The notes under the pieces: generated by a model
The model's database searches: none
What the model was told of the DNA's origin: nothing
Seen by the model: the letters and a program-made list of their open reading frames with translations, nothing else
Translations under genes and position numbers: made by a program
Part shown: one piece after another, positions 30,355 through 40,178 of the stretch
Position numbering within the stretch: position 1 is the first letter of the stretch
How the letters are laid out: the number at the start of each line of letters is the position of its first letter
NCBI GenBank assembly: GCA_023212725.1
Contig: JALBYF010000026.1
Coordinates: forward strand, 1 to 64,000
Source of the DNA: Tranzscheliella williamsii
Taxonomy: Eukaryota; Basidiomycota; Ustilaginomycetes; Ustilaginales; Ustilaginaceae
Length of the DNA stretch: 64,000 nt
Reading direction: 5' to 3'

Positions 30355-32460
30355 ATGGATTCGACCTTAAAGCTGCTGACGCTGATCAATGTCAGCGCAG
30401 CTCGACCAGGCAAACGCCAACGCACCGCCCACTTTACCCATTACGACAAGCTAACTCGCAAGGCCACCTCTGCCTTGCAGTCCACCAGGCCAGAGCCGTC
30501 CGCTTCCACTTCCACTTCCGCTTCCGGACCCGCCGCTGAGCCTTCCGATTCTTCTCCCAAAAAGCAGAAGCTCACTGGCACGACGCAGCAGCTGAACGGT
30601 TCAACCGCCTCCTCATCTTTACCCAATGCGGACGACGTGCTGATCGCCAAAGACTCAGACGAGGAAGACGACCTGGCGGCAGGTGATTCTGCCGGCAGTA
30701 CAAAGGCTCCTAAGCACCTCAGTGCGTTTGATGCTCATTTCGGCAGCGACGGTCCGCATGCTCAAGCCGTCGCCAAGCTGCCCGAGTCCGTGCAGGAGCT
30801 CTCCTGGTCAACGTCACGCAAGACACTGGCCGCCATCTCGACCGACCTGGTTATCTCGTCTCCTCAGCTGCCTGAACTTGCATCGCAAGAGTATACGGGC
30901 CATCCCCAGGTTAAGGTTTTGGAAGCCTTCAACGATCTTGTCAACAAGAAATACTCTTCTGCTACGCCAATCCACACGGCAGTAGCGGGCCAAGTCGCCA
31001 GCTATGCTGATCTTCTCCACTCTGACGTGGGTCTGCAAGAACGCGCGCAGTATCGTGAGGTATTAGCCATGCATGCCATGTCGCACGTTGCCAAGACCCG
31101 TAGACGTGTACTCAGGAACAACGAGAAGCTCGCCAAACTGGCTGCTTCGACGTCGACCGAAGACCTTACCCAGGACATCCGCGATCAGGGTTTCACACGT
31201 CCCAAGGTTCTCATCCTGCTCCCCTTCCGAAATTCTGCCTTGGAGTGGGTGGATCTGCTGACGCGCTTCAGCTTGTGCTCCCAGGTCGACAACAAGAGTC
31301 GATTCACCAAGGACTTTCACCTGCCCGAAGGCGCCGTCGACAAGCTGGCCGACCCTCAGATCGCAGCCAAGTATCCTGCCGACCACATAGACAATTTCCG
31401 TGGCAACATCGACGATTCCTTTAAGCTGGGCATCAAGGTTACCAGGAAATCGCTGAAGCTCTATTCCGGATTCTACGATTCGGACGTCATCGTAGCGTCG
31501 CCGCTTGGGCTCCGACTCGGCATCGAGAAGGACCGCGGCGATTACGACTTTCTCTCCAGCATCGAAATGGTCCTTGTCGATCAGACGGACATCATCAGCA
31601 TGCAGAACTGGGAGCATCTCCAGTTTGTCTTGGAAAGGCTCAACAAGATCCCCAAGCAGAGCAGAGATACCGACTTTTCACGCGTCAAGCAGTGGTATTT
31701 GGACAACAAGGCCGCCTTCTTCCGCCAATCCATCTTTCTCTCCAGCTACGACTTTCCAGCGCTTCGGGCTGTCTACAATCACTCGCTCCAGAATGTTGCC
31801 GGCAAGGCGAGGACGGTAGCGTCGGTGTCGTCCGACGAGGTGCAGCTGGCAACGGTTACGCCCGGGGTGCGCCATCTCTTTTCGCGCTTCGAGACGTCGA
31901 ATCTGCACGCCGAGCCGGATCTACGCTTCCAGTTCTTTATCAGCAAGACGCTGGGGTCGCTGCAGAAGTCGGCGGTGAGCTCGAGCCATACGCTGATCTT
32001 TGTGCCGAGCTACTTTGACTTTGTACGGCTGGAGGGGTATCTGCGGGCGCAGGGCGAGCAGCGACGGCCGGGCGAGGCGGCGGCGCTGTCGTACACCAGC
32101 ATTTCCGAGTACAGTACGCCCAAGGAGATCCGGCGCGCGCGCGAGGCGTTTGCCACGGGCAAGAAGCGCTTCCTCCTCCTCACCGAGCGCGCGCACTTCT
32201 ACCGCCGCTTCCGCATCCGTGCCGTCCAGACCCTTGTCTTCTACCAGCTGCCCCAGAACCCCGCCTTCTTTGCCGAACTTCTTGCCTTCCCCTTCCACAC
32301 GCGCGACGCCGACCCCGACACTCCCGCCCTCGACCCCGCCGAAGTGCAGGCCTCGGTCGTCTACAGCAAGTACGACCTCCTCCAGCTCGAGCACATCGTC
32401 GGCTCCGCACAGGCAAGGCACATGGTCACCGACGAGAAGGCCACCTGGAAGTTCGTCTGA
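30355..32460 (+). CDS. UTP25: UTP25, U3 snoRNA-associated SSU processome protein
   Basis: A 701-residue nucleolar protein of the UTP25/Def family (DUF1253), needed for early cleavages of pre-18S rRNA; its usual length is about 700-750. The N-terminal 130 residues are Ser-rich and acidic, including KDSDEEDDLA. The family core follows: HVAKTRRRVLRNNEKLAKLA, RPKVLILLPFRNSALEWVDL, and FRGNIDDSFKLGIKVTRKSL. It continues with YDSDVIVASPLGLR, MVLVDQTDIISMQNWEHLQF and QSIFLSSYDFPALRAVYN. The fold resembles a degenerate DEAD-box helicase without working Walker motifs; the expected DEAD position reads VDQTD. ATG at 30355 gives the start MDSTLKLLTLINVSAARPGK. A longer in-frame extension to 30169 has no ATG support. 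It converges on the GCFC gene, with 152 bases between stops. Confidence 0.95.
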   Translation: MDSTLKLLTLINVSAARPGKRQRTAHFTHYDKLTRKATSALQSTRPEPSASTSTSASGPAAEPSDSSPKKQKLTGTTQQLNGSTASSSLPNADDVLIAKDSDEEDDLAAGDSAGSTKAPKHLSAFDAHFGSDGPHAQAVAKLPESVQELSWSTSRKTLAAISTDLVISSPQLPELASQEYTGHPQVKVLEAFNDLVNKKYSSATPIHTAVAGQVASYADLLHSDVGLQERAQYREVLAMHAMSHVAKTRRRVLRNNEKLAKLAASTSTEDLTQDIRDQGFTRPKVLILLPFRNSALEWVDLLTRFSLCSQVDNKSRFTKDFHLPEGAVDKLADPQIAAKYPADHIDNFRGNIDDSFKLGIKVTRKSLKLYSGFYDSDVIVASPLGLRLGIEKDRGDYDFLSSIEMVLVDQTDIISMQNWEHLQFVLERLNKIPKQSRDTDFSRVKQWYLDNKAAFFRQSIFLSSYDFPALRAVYNHSLQNVAGKARTVASVSSDEVQLATVTPGVRHLFSRFETSNLHAEPDLRFQFFISKTLGSLQKSAVSSSHTLIFVPSYFDFVRLEGYLRAQGEQRRPGEAAALSYTSISEYSTPKEIRRAREAFATGKKRFLLLTERAHFYRRFRIRAVQTLVFYQLPQNPAFFAELLAFPFHTRDADPDTPALDPAEVQASVVYSKYDLLQLEHIVGSAQARHMVTDEKATWKFV

Positions 32461-32612
32461 CCGTGCATGTACCCTACCCCCCTCGCACGCGAACTCGCTG
32501 CCACTACACGCATACACATAGCTGCAGCTCGGCGCCGCGGCGTCGCGCTGTTCGTTCCCTCTTGAGTGCCCGGGAAGACGGAGTGTCCCATGCGTGTGGC
32601 TGTCGACATGAA

Positions 32613-35393
32613 CTATAGGGATAGATGGGAGGTGGGGTCGGAGCCGTCTTGGTTGACGAAGGCGTGGAGGCGCTGCTGCAGGGCGGCGAGCGGCGTGGAG
32701 GCGGCCCAAAGGGTCTGGGGGAGGGCGTCGAGGACGAGGGTTTGGACAGTGGCGGGGAGAATGGGGTCGGGGGGGGCGAGGCGGAGGAGGGGAGTGACGA
32801 CGGAGTGCAGGAGGGTGTGGAGGAGGTCGAGGTAGGCGGGGCGGGCAGGGGCGGGGACGAGGGGGTGCCAGCGGGCGAGGTTGGAGAGCAGGCGGGCGAT
32901 GTGGGTCAGGAAGGAGCGGTGGGCGGTGGCGCGGGTCTCGCGGGGGGCGGGGGGCGCGGGGCGGGCGGGCGGCGCGGCGAATGTGGCCGCGAGCCGCCGG
33001 ATGTGGGTGTCAAACACGGCGAGGAAGGCAGCGACGAGTGCCGGCGCGCGCGCGTCCGCCGCGGTGCGCACATCGTCGGCCAGCGCCAGCGCCTCGTCCG
33101 TCGCCGCGCCCCACGCATCGAACGCACCCCCCTCCGCCACCCGCACCAGCCGCGGCACGACCACCCCCCCCACCACCGCCGCCAGCACCTCCTCATCCCC
33201 GCCCACCCCCTCCGCCCCCGCCTCCTCCATGTACGCCGACACCCCCGCGAACCATCGAAACGCCCGCAGCGCGCCCGCTCCCCGCACCCACCCGCCCGCT
33301 GCCGTCCCTCGCCCCCCCGCCAGCGCATCCCACAGCACCATCTCGCGGCGCGCATAGAACTCCCAGATCTGCGCCACAGAGAGCCCCCCCCACACCTGCG
33401 CATACGTCTCGCGGTACCGCCGCCGCCACTCGTGAAACCGCGCAACCACGCTGCGCGGATGGACACCCGGCGCGGCGCCATCCGCCCCCCGCACCTCGGC
33501 CATCGGGTCCAGGTATTCCGGCGCTTGGACGTCGGCAAAGACGCTCTCCATGCGCTCGTGCAGCTCTTGCTGCGCCAGCTCGAAGGCGAGCTGGTCGGCG
33601 GCAGCAAGGCCGATCTCGAGGTCCGCGTCCAGCGACTCGCCGCGCCGCGCAACGCGGATCGCGCTCTCCGCGTCGCCATCCTCCACCGGACACCGTTCGA
33701 GCCTGTGGCGGTCCTCTCCGTCGAGATCCGCTTCGATCGCTTTGTCGGCGAGCGCGGCCACGATCGGCCGGTCAGGCACCCCCCAGAAGACAGCGAGACA
33801 GTCCTCGAGGCGCTTGCTTCTGATCTCGCCGATCAGGCGGCACCTCTCGGCCAAGAGCGCGACGGCGTCCGCTTCAATGGCCTCGATGCTGGGCGTCTTT
33901 TCTTCCAGAAAGCGCGACAGGCTCGCCACGAAGCCGTCCAGCTCTCTGAACCAGCTCTCTTTGTCCTCAACCTCGGCGACTTGGTGCTTGTTGATGGATT
34001 CGGCTGCCTCCAGCTCGTCGAGTGTCTTGGCTGTGCTTTCTACCACCTTGGAGTGCGCCAGCGTGCTTTGCTCGACGGCTCGGAGCGCGAGCTTGAGCCG
34101 CGCCGAGGTGGATGAGATCGAGGGCAGCTGGGCGGGGGCAGGGATGGGGGCGGGCCGGTACGGCGACGCCTCGCGCTCGCCCGCACGCGCAGCGGCCGCG
34201 CCGGTCGCTTCGGTGCGCCGCATCTGCGCACGCTCCCACTCTTCTTCCTCCTCGTCCATCTCCACCACCGCCGCCTGCTCGAGCGCACTGGCAGGCCCGT
34301 CGAACAAGGGCGCGTCATCATAGCGACCGTTCACCGCCGCCTCCATCTCGCTCCGCTGCTGCTCCCGGTACTTGCTCTCGGCAGCCGCGCCGATCGGTAT
34401 GCGCTCCGTCGCCCCCGTATACTCGGCATACTCGTCTTCGCCGTCGCCGTACTCGTCCTCCTCCCTCGGCAGGCGCGAGTGCGGATGCGGGCCGTCATCC
34501 ACCGCCGTACTGGCATACTGCTGGAGCGATGAGGAAGCGGAAGCCGTGCCCAGCGAGATAAAGTCCTCCGCCGTGGACTGCTGCTGCTGCTTGATGTAGT
34601 CGGCACGCAGCCGCGCGCGCTTCTCCTTGGCGGCTCGGATCGCACCCGCGCTAGGTATGGCGTCGTGCGCGAACTCATTTGCAAACTTGGACCGCGCTAG
34701 CATGTCGCCTCCTAGCAGGCTCTGGCTAGGTGCATGTGCCGGGCTGCTGGCTCTGGTGCTGAGCGTGGGTGTCGACGACCGCAGCTCGGCTAGATAGGTG
34801 GATGTGTAGGAGGGTGTAGCGTGGCCGCTGCCGCCGTTGCTGTCAGGGGCGCTGGATAGGTTGGCCTGGTCCAGGAGCAGGGAATCGTGAGCCAGGTCCT
34901 TGAATACAGATGGACGCAGCGGGGCTTGCTTGGCGGCTGATGGAGCTGCCGGCGATGCGGCGGGGGTGTCCGTGGACTGCGGCGGTCTTGGCGCCTGAGC
35001 GAGTCGGGAGCGGCGAATCTGGAACGCGGGCTCTGGCTGCTCGTCATCATCGCCGAGTGCCACCGAGGCACGGGGGGTGTAGGAAGGCCCTTTCTTGCTT
35101 GTACGCGAAGACGCGGACGCGCCTGCAGCGGCTCCTCGACGACCGCCCGTCTTGGGGCGAAACACAACATCGCTAGCCACTTCTCTGTCGCTGGCTGCCG
35201 ACTCCAGGCTTGCGGAGGGAAGTGGGTCGCGTGGGTCTGCTACGTCGGCCTGGGCGGGCTCGAGGCCGCTGCTACGCGCTCGCGCCGCCGAGCCTCGCGG
35301 TTTCGTCCGCTTCACGAAGCCAGTGCTGGTGCTGGGCCCCGCACGCGCGCCCGTCGGCTCGCCATCCGCGTCCCTCTCCAGCCCGGAATCCAT
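32613..35393 (-). CDS. GCFC/Ntr2-type spliceosome-associated protein (PAXBP1/GCFC2 homologue)
   Basis: A 926-residue protein. The N-terminal third is low-complexity with the signatures of the Ntr2/GCFC group: YLAELRSSTP near residue 195, then an acidic region and IPSAGAIRAAKEKRARLRAD near residues 245-265. A long helical region at about 430-550 (TLDELEAAESINKHQVAEVE, then FRELDGFVASLSRFLEEK) matches the coiled part of human GCFC2 and PAXBP1. The C-terminal half is the GCFC domain, with FHEWRRRYRETYAQVWGGLS near residue 652 followed by IWEFYARREMVLWDAL. In known relatives this family acts with Prp43-type helicase partners in spliceosome disassembly. The family call comes from motif pattern, not alignment, and some distance from the consensus is evident. 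The frame is open to 35663; Met at 35393 (MDSGLERDAD) is my preferred start. Confidence 0.8.
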   Translation of the reverse strand: MDSGLERDADGEPTGARAGPSTSTGFVKRTKPRGSAARARSSGLEPAQADVADPRDPLPSASLESAASDREVASDVVFRPKTGGRRGAAAGASASSRTSKKGPSYTPRASVALGDDDEQPEPAFQIRRSRLAQAPRPPQSTDTPAASPAAPSAAKQAPLRPSVFKDLAHDSLLLDQANLSSAPDSNGGSGHATPSYTSTYLAELRSSTPTLSTRASSPAHAPSQSLLGGDMLARSKFANEFAHDAIPSAGAIRAAKEKRARLRADYIKQQQQSTAEDFISLGTASASSSLQQYASTAVDDGPHPHSRLPREEDEYGDGEDEYAEYTGATERIPIGAAAESKYREQQRSEMEAAVNGRYDDAPLFDGPASALEQAAVVEMDEEEEEWERAQMRRTEATGAAAARAGEREASPYRPAPIPAPAQLPSISSTSARLKLALRAVEQSTLAHSKVVESTAKTLDELEAAESINKHQVAEVEDKESWFRELDGFVASLSRFLEEKTPSIEAIEADAVALLAERCRLIGEIRSKRLEDCLAVFWGVPDRPIVAALADKAIEADLDGEDRHRLERCPVEDGDAESAIRVARRGESLDADLEIGLAAADQLAFELAQQELHERMESVFADVQAPEYLDPMAEVRGADGAAPGVHPRSVVARFHEWRRRYRETYAQVWGGLSVAQIWEFYARREMVLWDALAGGRGTAAGGWVRGAGALRAFRWFAGVSAYMEEAGAEGVGGDEEVLAAVVGGVVVPRLVRVAEGGAFDAWGAATDEALALADDVRTAADARAPALVAAFLAVFDTHIRRLAATFAAPPARPAPPAPRETRATAHRSFLTHIARLLSNLARWHPLVPAPARPAYLDLLHTLLHSVVTPLLRLAPPDPILPATVQTLVLDALPQTLWAASTPLAALQQRLHAFVNQDGSDPTSHLSL

Positions 35394-35820
35394 GTCTAAT
35401 GCACCACCGCACCCTACTCCCGCTTCGCTAGCCGGTGGGAGTACGCGTAGAATGGGTGAGTATGGCCCCAAAGCAAGGAAGAACAGAGCCTCGAAAGTCT
35501 CAAATCGACTTTGCCCTCTCACGCCTCCACCCAAATTCACTCCCAAGTCACTTGAATCCCGACTACCGATCCGTATCCCACGCCATCCGGACATTCCATC
35601 TTTGGCCGCCGCTTCCCATGCACTCCCGTCTGGAAGCAAAAGAAAAGTCTTGGTGATCACCAAGCTGTGCCGAAGGCGACTGGCAGGTTCGGGCTACTAT
35701 CGATGGACGAGGCACTTGCCTGATCTGATAAAAATACACTTGCGGTGGATGCTACTTCTGTTACAAATAACGGAACGGAGGCAGACGCGTGCGGAAAGGC
35801 AGCGTGCCGGATGGCGGGGT
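35394..35820. other. Intergenic: GCFC gene promoter and TAF1 3' flank
   Basis: 427 bases between two minus-strand genes. The GCFC frame continues open through the first 270 bases without a convincing start, so an N-terminal extension of that protein cannot be excluded. No other gene is seen. Confidence 0.45.
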
Positions 35821-38800
35821 CTATGCCTTCTTTTTGAGCTTCAGTTTGATGCCTGCGTTTGGCGTAGAAGTTCCTGACGGTGCTGGGCTCTGCGTTGATG
35901 CGGGCCAGTCGGCGGCAGCCGGGGCGGCAGCGGGTGTCATGGGGGTCATGGGTCCAGCGCCACCAATCCCGACACCCATGCCCATGCCTGCACCGAAGAA
36001 GCCGCCGCCGCTGGCGAGGTGCGACATGCCCGGTCTTGAGCCAGAAGGAGTACCAGGCCCGCCCGAGCCGCCGCCAGCAGCCCCACCGGCGCCGTTCTTG
36101 CCGCCATCCTTGGGAAACATCGGACAGGATGTGTTGGTCGACATGTGCCCCACCTCTCCACATCGCCCACATCGTCGCTTGGTATCCGTCTTGTTCAGCA
36201 GACTCTTGTAACCGCCCGGGATGGCCAGGCCCTCTGCCGCTGCTTTGGCGTTTTTTCGCTGGATTCGTCGCTCTTGATTCTTCTTTCGCTGAGCTAGCTC
36301 CTCCTGCAGCCTCTTCATACGAGCCATGTCGATGGCAGCATCTCCCGTCGGTAACAGGTCTTCTGTCGCGATCGCTTCGTCTTCGATCTTCTTTCTCTGG
36401 GTCAGGTACGCGTTGATAACAGCCGGGTCGCGCACAATTTCTCGCTGCCATTTTCCGTTGACGAAACGACGGATGCGTAGAACCTTGTTCGACTTGTCCC
36501 CGACGCCGTTGATGTCGCTCATCACGCTGGGACTGTGATCGCCACGTATCGATTCCGCTCGACCACGCGAATCGTGGCTGGCAAGCAACAGCGCTTTCCT
36601 CTCATCCTCCGCCGTCAGCTTTGCAGGAACCTGGTTGGCAAGTGAGCGACATTGCGCATTCCATATTCTGTCGATCTCGGAGCGATAGACGGCCTGTTGC
36701 TCGGCGACGCTATACTTGTGACCGGACTTGCTCTTGGCTTCCGCCTCAGCCTGCGCCATCCGCGCTTCTACGTCCTCGCCTGCTCGTAAGAAAATCTCTT
36801 TCATCGATACTCTGATAAAGCTGAATGCCTCTCCTCGGCCTGATGGATCTCCTTCGCCGTGCAATTTGAGCATTGCCTTGCCCTGGGTCGCATTGATGAA
36901 ATTCTTACTCGTAATCCAGGGAGCCAGAAGTTGTTCGATATCCATCTTGCTTTCGTCGCCCTCCTCGTCGTTGCCTTCGGCGGTGTTGGTATAACCGCAG
37001 TCCAGCAAATGGCGTTGACCTACCTGCATGCTCTCGGCAAGGCAGATGTTTTCCGGAGGCAGCATTTTTAACAGCTCCTGCTCCTCAGGCACGACAATGT
37101 GAGGCTTGAGCTTCCAAAAGCCCTGATTGACGTCGCCGGCCTTGCGGTTGTACTCCATGAACTCTTTCAATCGCTGTCGCATCTGCAGCTCGTTCTGATC
37201 CGGAAAGTACCGCATCAGCCTGTGGATCTTGATGCGCTGTCGTTGGCTCTTCTGGATAAGCTTGTAAGCAATCATCTGTAGTCGATACTTGATGTTGTTG
37301 GTGATCAGACGCGCATGCGGGCCCGGAATTGGCTGGACAGGATAGGTCTGACCCACCACAAAGAGGTTACGGATTTCTCGCAGATAATAGCGTATCTCGT
37401 TCTTGGTAGTACTGCGGATGACCAGGAAATCCGTGTGGGCAGGCCTGTGGCGGAAGAGCGGCGCGCGGATCATGTTGTTGTATAGCGTCGGCTGCACCTG
37501 GCCCCTCTCGATGTTGCCAAACTTCATAAACGGCGACTCGTCGGCGACGTCCAGGAGATACGGCTCTCCGATGTCCATCTTGGGGACGTGCTCGTCCTTG
37601 GCATCCTTCTTGCGGTAGTAGTTAACCAGCAGACTACCCATGCCGATCTTGGAGAGTAGCGGCGGATATTCTTCGGAATACTCGTACAAAACATAAGGGC
37701 CGGTGTCTTTGAGAGTAAGGTCCCGTGTGCTTCGCAGCATCTCGTTGGGATCCTTGGCTTTCTTGGAGCCGGCGCCTTCCTTCTTCTTCTTGGATGAGAT
37801 AGTCCTGGAAAAGTGAAGCGGCATATTGGTGGGGAACTGCATGGCAGGACGATGGAAGGAACGTGCCTCGGCTTTGGTAAGCTTGGTCTTGTACCAAGGC
37901 AGCTGCAGTTTCGTGGCCGGCCAAGCATGCTGGACCACAAGCTTGCCAAGGGTTTGTCGGACGCGTTGCCGGTGTTCTCGCGTCTGTTCGTAGAACTTGT
38001 CGTTGGAGAAGTTGAAGGGGTCGAGCTCGGCCTGTCTCCGCGCAGCATCACGTTGAGCTGCAGCCGAGATGACGGGAGCGTCAGAACGGAGGAGTGAGTT
38101 CTGCTTGGATTTCGGACCAATGTCTTCTTCCAGCATCATTTGCGGATCATTCATGTCCAGAACCAGACGATCAAAAGGCTGGAAAGGAGTGCTGCTATCC
38201 CAGATGATGCTTCGAGACCATGCACCTTGGTACAAATCGTGGTTGAACGGCCTGTCGATGCTCGGTGCCGCATACGCAAAGGCACTCTGCTCCTCAATAA
38301 TCTCTTGGTTCTCTGTTCCCAACTCTTCCATCTGGTTTTCCCACACAACTCGGTCCTCCCAATCGTCCAGTTCAATGGGAGCTAACGGAGGATGCCGGTT
38401 CTTACGCCGCACACCTGGAGTCGATATAAGCTCGATATCCAGATCATCCGATTGAGTGATAGTACCGGCTTTCAAGGACAGAAGGAGGTCGCGAGTGAGC
38501 GTTTTGATGAGCGGCGAAGGTTTCGTCGATCGCTGCTGCTGAAGGACCGCCTCGCGGGTGGATCTGGGCATCGGCAACTCTTCCTCTGGCGTAATGTGGA
38601 ATTGAGCATGCGGCTGCGCCAGTTTTCTCTTTTTTGGCGGTCGTGTGGCGAACAAGTCGGTGAAGTTGAGCACTTTACCTGGTTCAAAGGAGGGAAAGAG
38701 ATGCCGCACTTCGTCCAGATCGATATACGGACGTGTTGAAGGTGTATCAATCTGCTCAACGGGCGGAAGCGCCTGGGGAGAAGCTGGGCGGCCAGCAGGT

Positions 38801-39426
38801 AAAGAAAAGGCGGCTGCGCTAGGCAGATTCAACGATGTCGATTCAACCGGTGCCGGTGCTGGAGTTGGATTTGAGCCAGACAGAGGCGTGGACAGTAGCG
38901 CAAGATCACTGTCCTCATCTCTTTCCTGCTTGACTCGGATGGCTGCTTCAAGAAGTGCTGATCCATTTACGCCGTTTATAGCAGGAGGGGCCGGCGGCGG
39001 ATGCTGTGAGAGTGGGGTATCCTCTTCGTCACCATCACCGTCGTCATCAAAGTCGTCATCCTCGCCACGAAGCCTGGCACGGGGCTGTTCCAGCTGGGCC
39101 ATACCTTGGCGGTAGTACCTGTCCAGCGCGGCTCTCTCTTCGGAGTCTCTCTCACTGGCCAATTCCTTCCTCATCTCATCGTCTACCTCGGTCTCCCAAT
39201 CCTTGGCACTGGAGGACCCGTTTGGTTGACGAGAGCCGCCGTATTGGTCGTCGTCATCGTCGAAGCGTTCATTGTAGATGTCTTCTGTCTTGATCCTGGT
39301 GCTTCCCGAGGCAATGCCAAGGCGCTCAAGGTCAGACTGGTGCTGCTCGTCGATGCCCAAGTCCCTCAGGACGTTGCCGAGAGCTAGACCTCCAAGGTCG
39401 AGCGCAGCATTCTGCTCGTCCTCCAT
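35821..39426 (-). CDS. TAF1: TAF1, largest TFIID subunit
   Basis: A 1201-residue nuclear protein, the scaffold of general transcription factor TFIID. Residues 1-430 are acidic and disordered and begin MEDEQNAALDLGGLALGNVL. Residues about 438-1010 are the DUF3591 core (the described histone acetyltransferase and TAF7-binding region). It contains PFMKFGNIERGQVQPTLYNN, APLFRHRPAHTDFLVIR and FPDQNELQMRQRLKEFMEYN. A zinc knuckle lies near residue 1083, with CGRCGEVGHMSTNTSC giving C-x2-C-x4-H-x6-C. The tail is Gly/Pro-rich and ends in a Lys run, KLKLKKKA. There is no bromodomain, as in other fungi, where bromodomain function is supplied by a separate protein. It diverges from the ketopantoate reductase gene over 752 bases. 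Confidence 0.96.
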   Translation of the reverse strand: MEDEQNAALDLGGLALGNVLRDLGIDEQHQSDLERLGIASGSTRIKTEDIYNERFDDDDDQYGGSRQPNGSSSAKDWETEVDDEMRKELASERDSEERAALDRYYRQGMAQLEQPRARLRGEDDDFDDDGDGDEEDTPLSQHPPPAPPAINGVNGSALLEAAIRVKQERDEDSDLALLSTPLSGSNPTPAPAPVESTSLNLPSAAAFSLPAGRPASPQALPPVEQIDTPSTRPYIDLDEVRHLFPSFEPGKVLNFTDLFATRPPKKRKLAQPHAQFHITPEEELPMPRSTREAVLQQQRSTKPSPLIKTLTRDLLLSLKAGTITQSDDLDIELISTPGVRRKNRHPPLAPIELDDWEDRVVWENQMEELGTENQEIIEEQSAFAYAAPSIDRPFNHDLYQGAWSRSIIWDSSTPFQPFDRLVLDMNDPQMMLEEDIGPKSKQNSLLRSDAPVISAAAQRDAARRQAELDPFNFSNDKFYEQTREHRQRVRQTLGKLVVQHAWPATKLQLPWYKTKLTKAEARSFHRPAMQFPTNMPLHFSRTISSKKKKEGAGSKKAKDPNEMLRSTRDLTLKDTGPYVLYEYSEEYPPLLSKIGMGSLLVNYYRKKDAKDEHVPKMDIGEPYLLDVADESPFMKFGNIERGQVQPTLYNNMIRAPLFRHRPAHTDFLVIRSTTKNEIRYYLREIRNLFVVGQTYPVQPIPGPHARLITNNIKYRLQMIAYKLIQKSQRQRIKIHRLMRYFPDQNELQMRQRLKEFMEYNRKAGDVNQGFWKLKPHIVVPEEQELLKMLPPENICLAESMQVGQRHLLDCGYTNTAEGNDEEGDESKMDIEQLLAPWITSKNFINATQGKAMLKLHGEGDPSGRGEAFSFIRVSMKEIFLRAGEDVEARMAQAEAEAKSKSGHKYSVAEQQAVYRSEIDRIWNAQCRSLANQVPAKLTAEDERKALLLASHDSRGRAESIRGDHSPSVMSDINGVGDKSNKVLRIRRFVNGKWQREIVRDPAVINAYLTQRKKIEDEAIATEDLLPTGDAAIDMARMKRLQEELAQRKKNQERRIQRKNAKAAAEGLAIPGGYKSLLNKTDTKRRCGRCGEVGHMSTNTSCPMFPKDGGKNGAGGAAGGGSGGPGTPSGSRPGMSHLASGGGFFGAGMGMGVGIGGAGPMTPMTPAAAPAAADWPASTQSPAPSGTSTPNAGIKLKLKKKA

Positions 39427-40178
39427 GTTTACGTCAGAAGCTTGGAGCGCCGAGCAACGCTAGTAATGGCAGCTAGCTATTGCATACAGCTGGCGAAGCT
39501 TGCCAACAGGCCACAACTTGCTGCCAACAGGCCACAACTCGCTGCCAACAGGGGCAGAACTTGCTGCGATGATGGAATGGAAGATGGGATGAGAGTCTGG
39601 GCGCTCGATGTTGAGTCACAGTCAAGTATGAGGGAATCTGGCAGCGAATGTGAGATTGTTTTCAATGCGTAAGCGGAAAGGTTTAGGCTGAGGCTTTGGG
39701 CGCTCTATTTATGCTATTTGGTGCTTTGCGTTGGCTCAGTCGCTTTCGCGCTTGGAATCTCGGAGCCGAATTTAGAGATCGGGGCTTGATTTCGCATCTT
39801 TTGTGTTGGCATCGGGCTGGGTCAAGAAGAACCAAATTTCATGATTCACAGATTCACATGCTGGACAAACAGGACCTTACTTCAGCATTTTTCCACCTCC
39901 TCATAGCTGTCGCTAGCCCGCCACTCTCTTCTGGGGCCAAGCACCTGTTCATCTTGTTCCTGAAGGCCTATGCTCGCATTATGACAGGCTGAGGCGTCCA
40001 GCTTACTCGTTTCTCCTCTGGTTCGTCGCCCACGGTTGCTCTCTCTTATCGAGTCTCCCTCCACAATACCGTCAGCATACTTGATGAGCCAGTGACTAGC
40101 TTCGGACGCAAGCTAGGCAGAGTTCGGGCAGATCAGGAAAGGTATAGCGTCTCAGGAGCAGATCCGCTCGACGCCAAC
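39427..40178. other. Bidirectional promoter region TAF1 / ketopantoate reductase
   Basis: 752 bases. The TAF1-proximal part carries a 21-base tandem repeat (39501-39564). The rest is unremarkable. The reductase frame is open back to 40092, where an alternative start may add 29 residues. Confidence 0.5.
39501..39564. repeat. 21-base tandem repeat, three copies
   Basis: Copies at 39501-39521, 39522-39542 and a diverged third copy at 39543-39564. The shared core is TGCCAACAGGCCACAACT. It lies 75-140 bases upstream of the TAF1 ATG, so it is in its promoter or leader; whether it binds anything is unknown. Confidence 0.8.

Noticed and set aside
32625..34115. Plus-strand frame of 496 codons, Gly/Arg-rich
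   Set aside because: Antisense shadow of the GC-rich GCFC gene, whose own frame carries the family motifs.
32613..35393. First reading as COG3 (Golgi tethering subunit)
   Set aside because: The YLAELRSSTP and IPSAGAIRAAKEKR motifs and the C-terminal FHEWRRRYRETY block fit the GCFC/Ntr2 family better.
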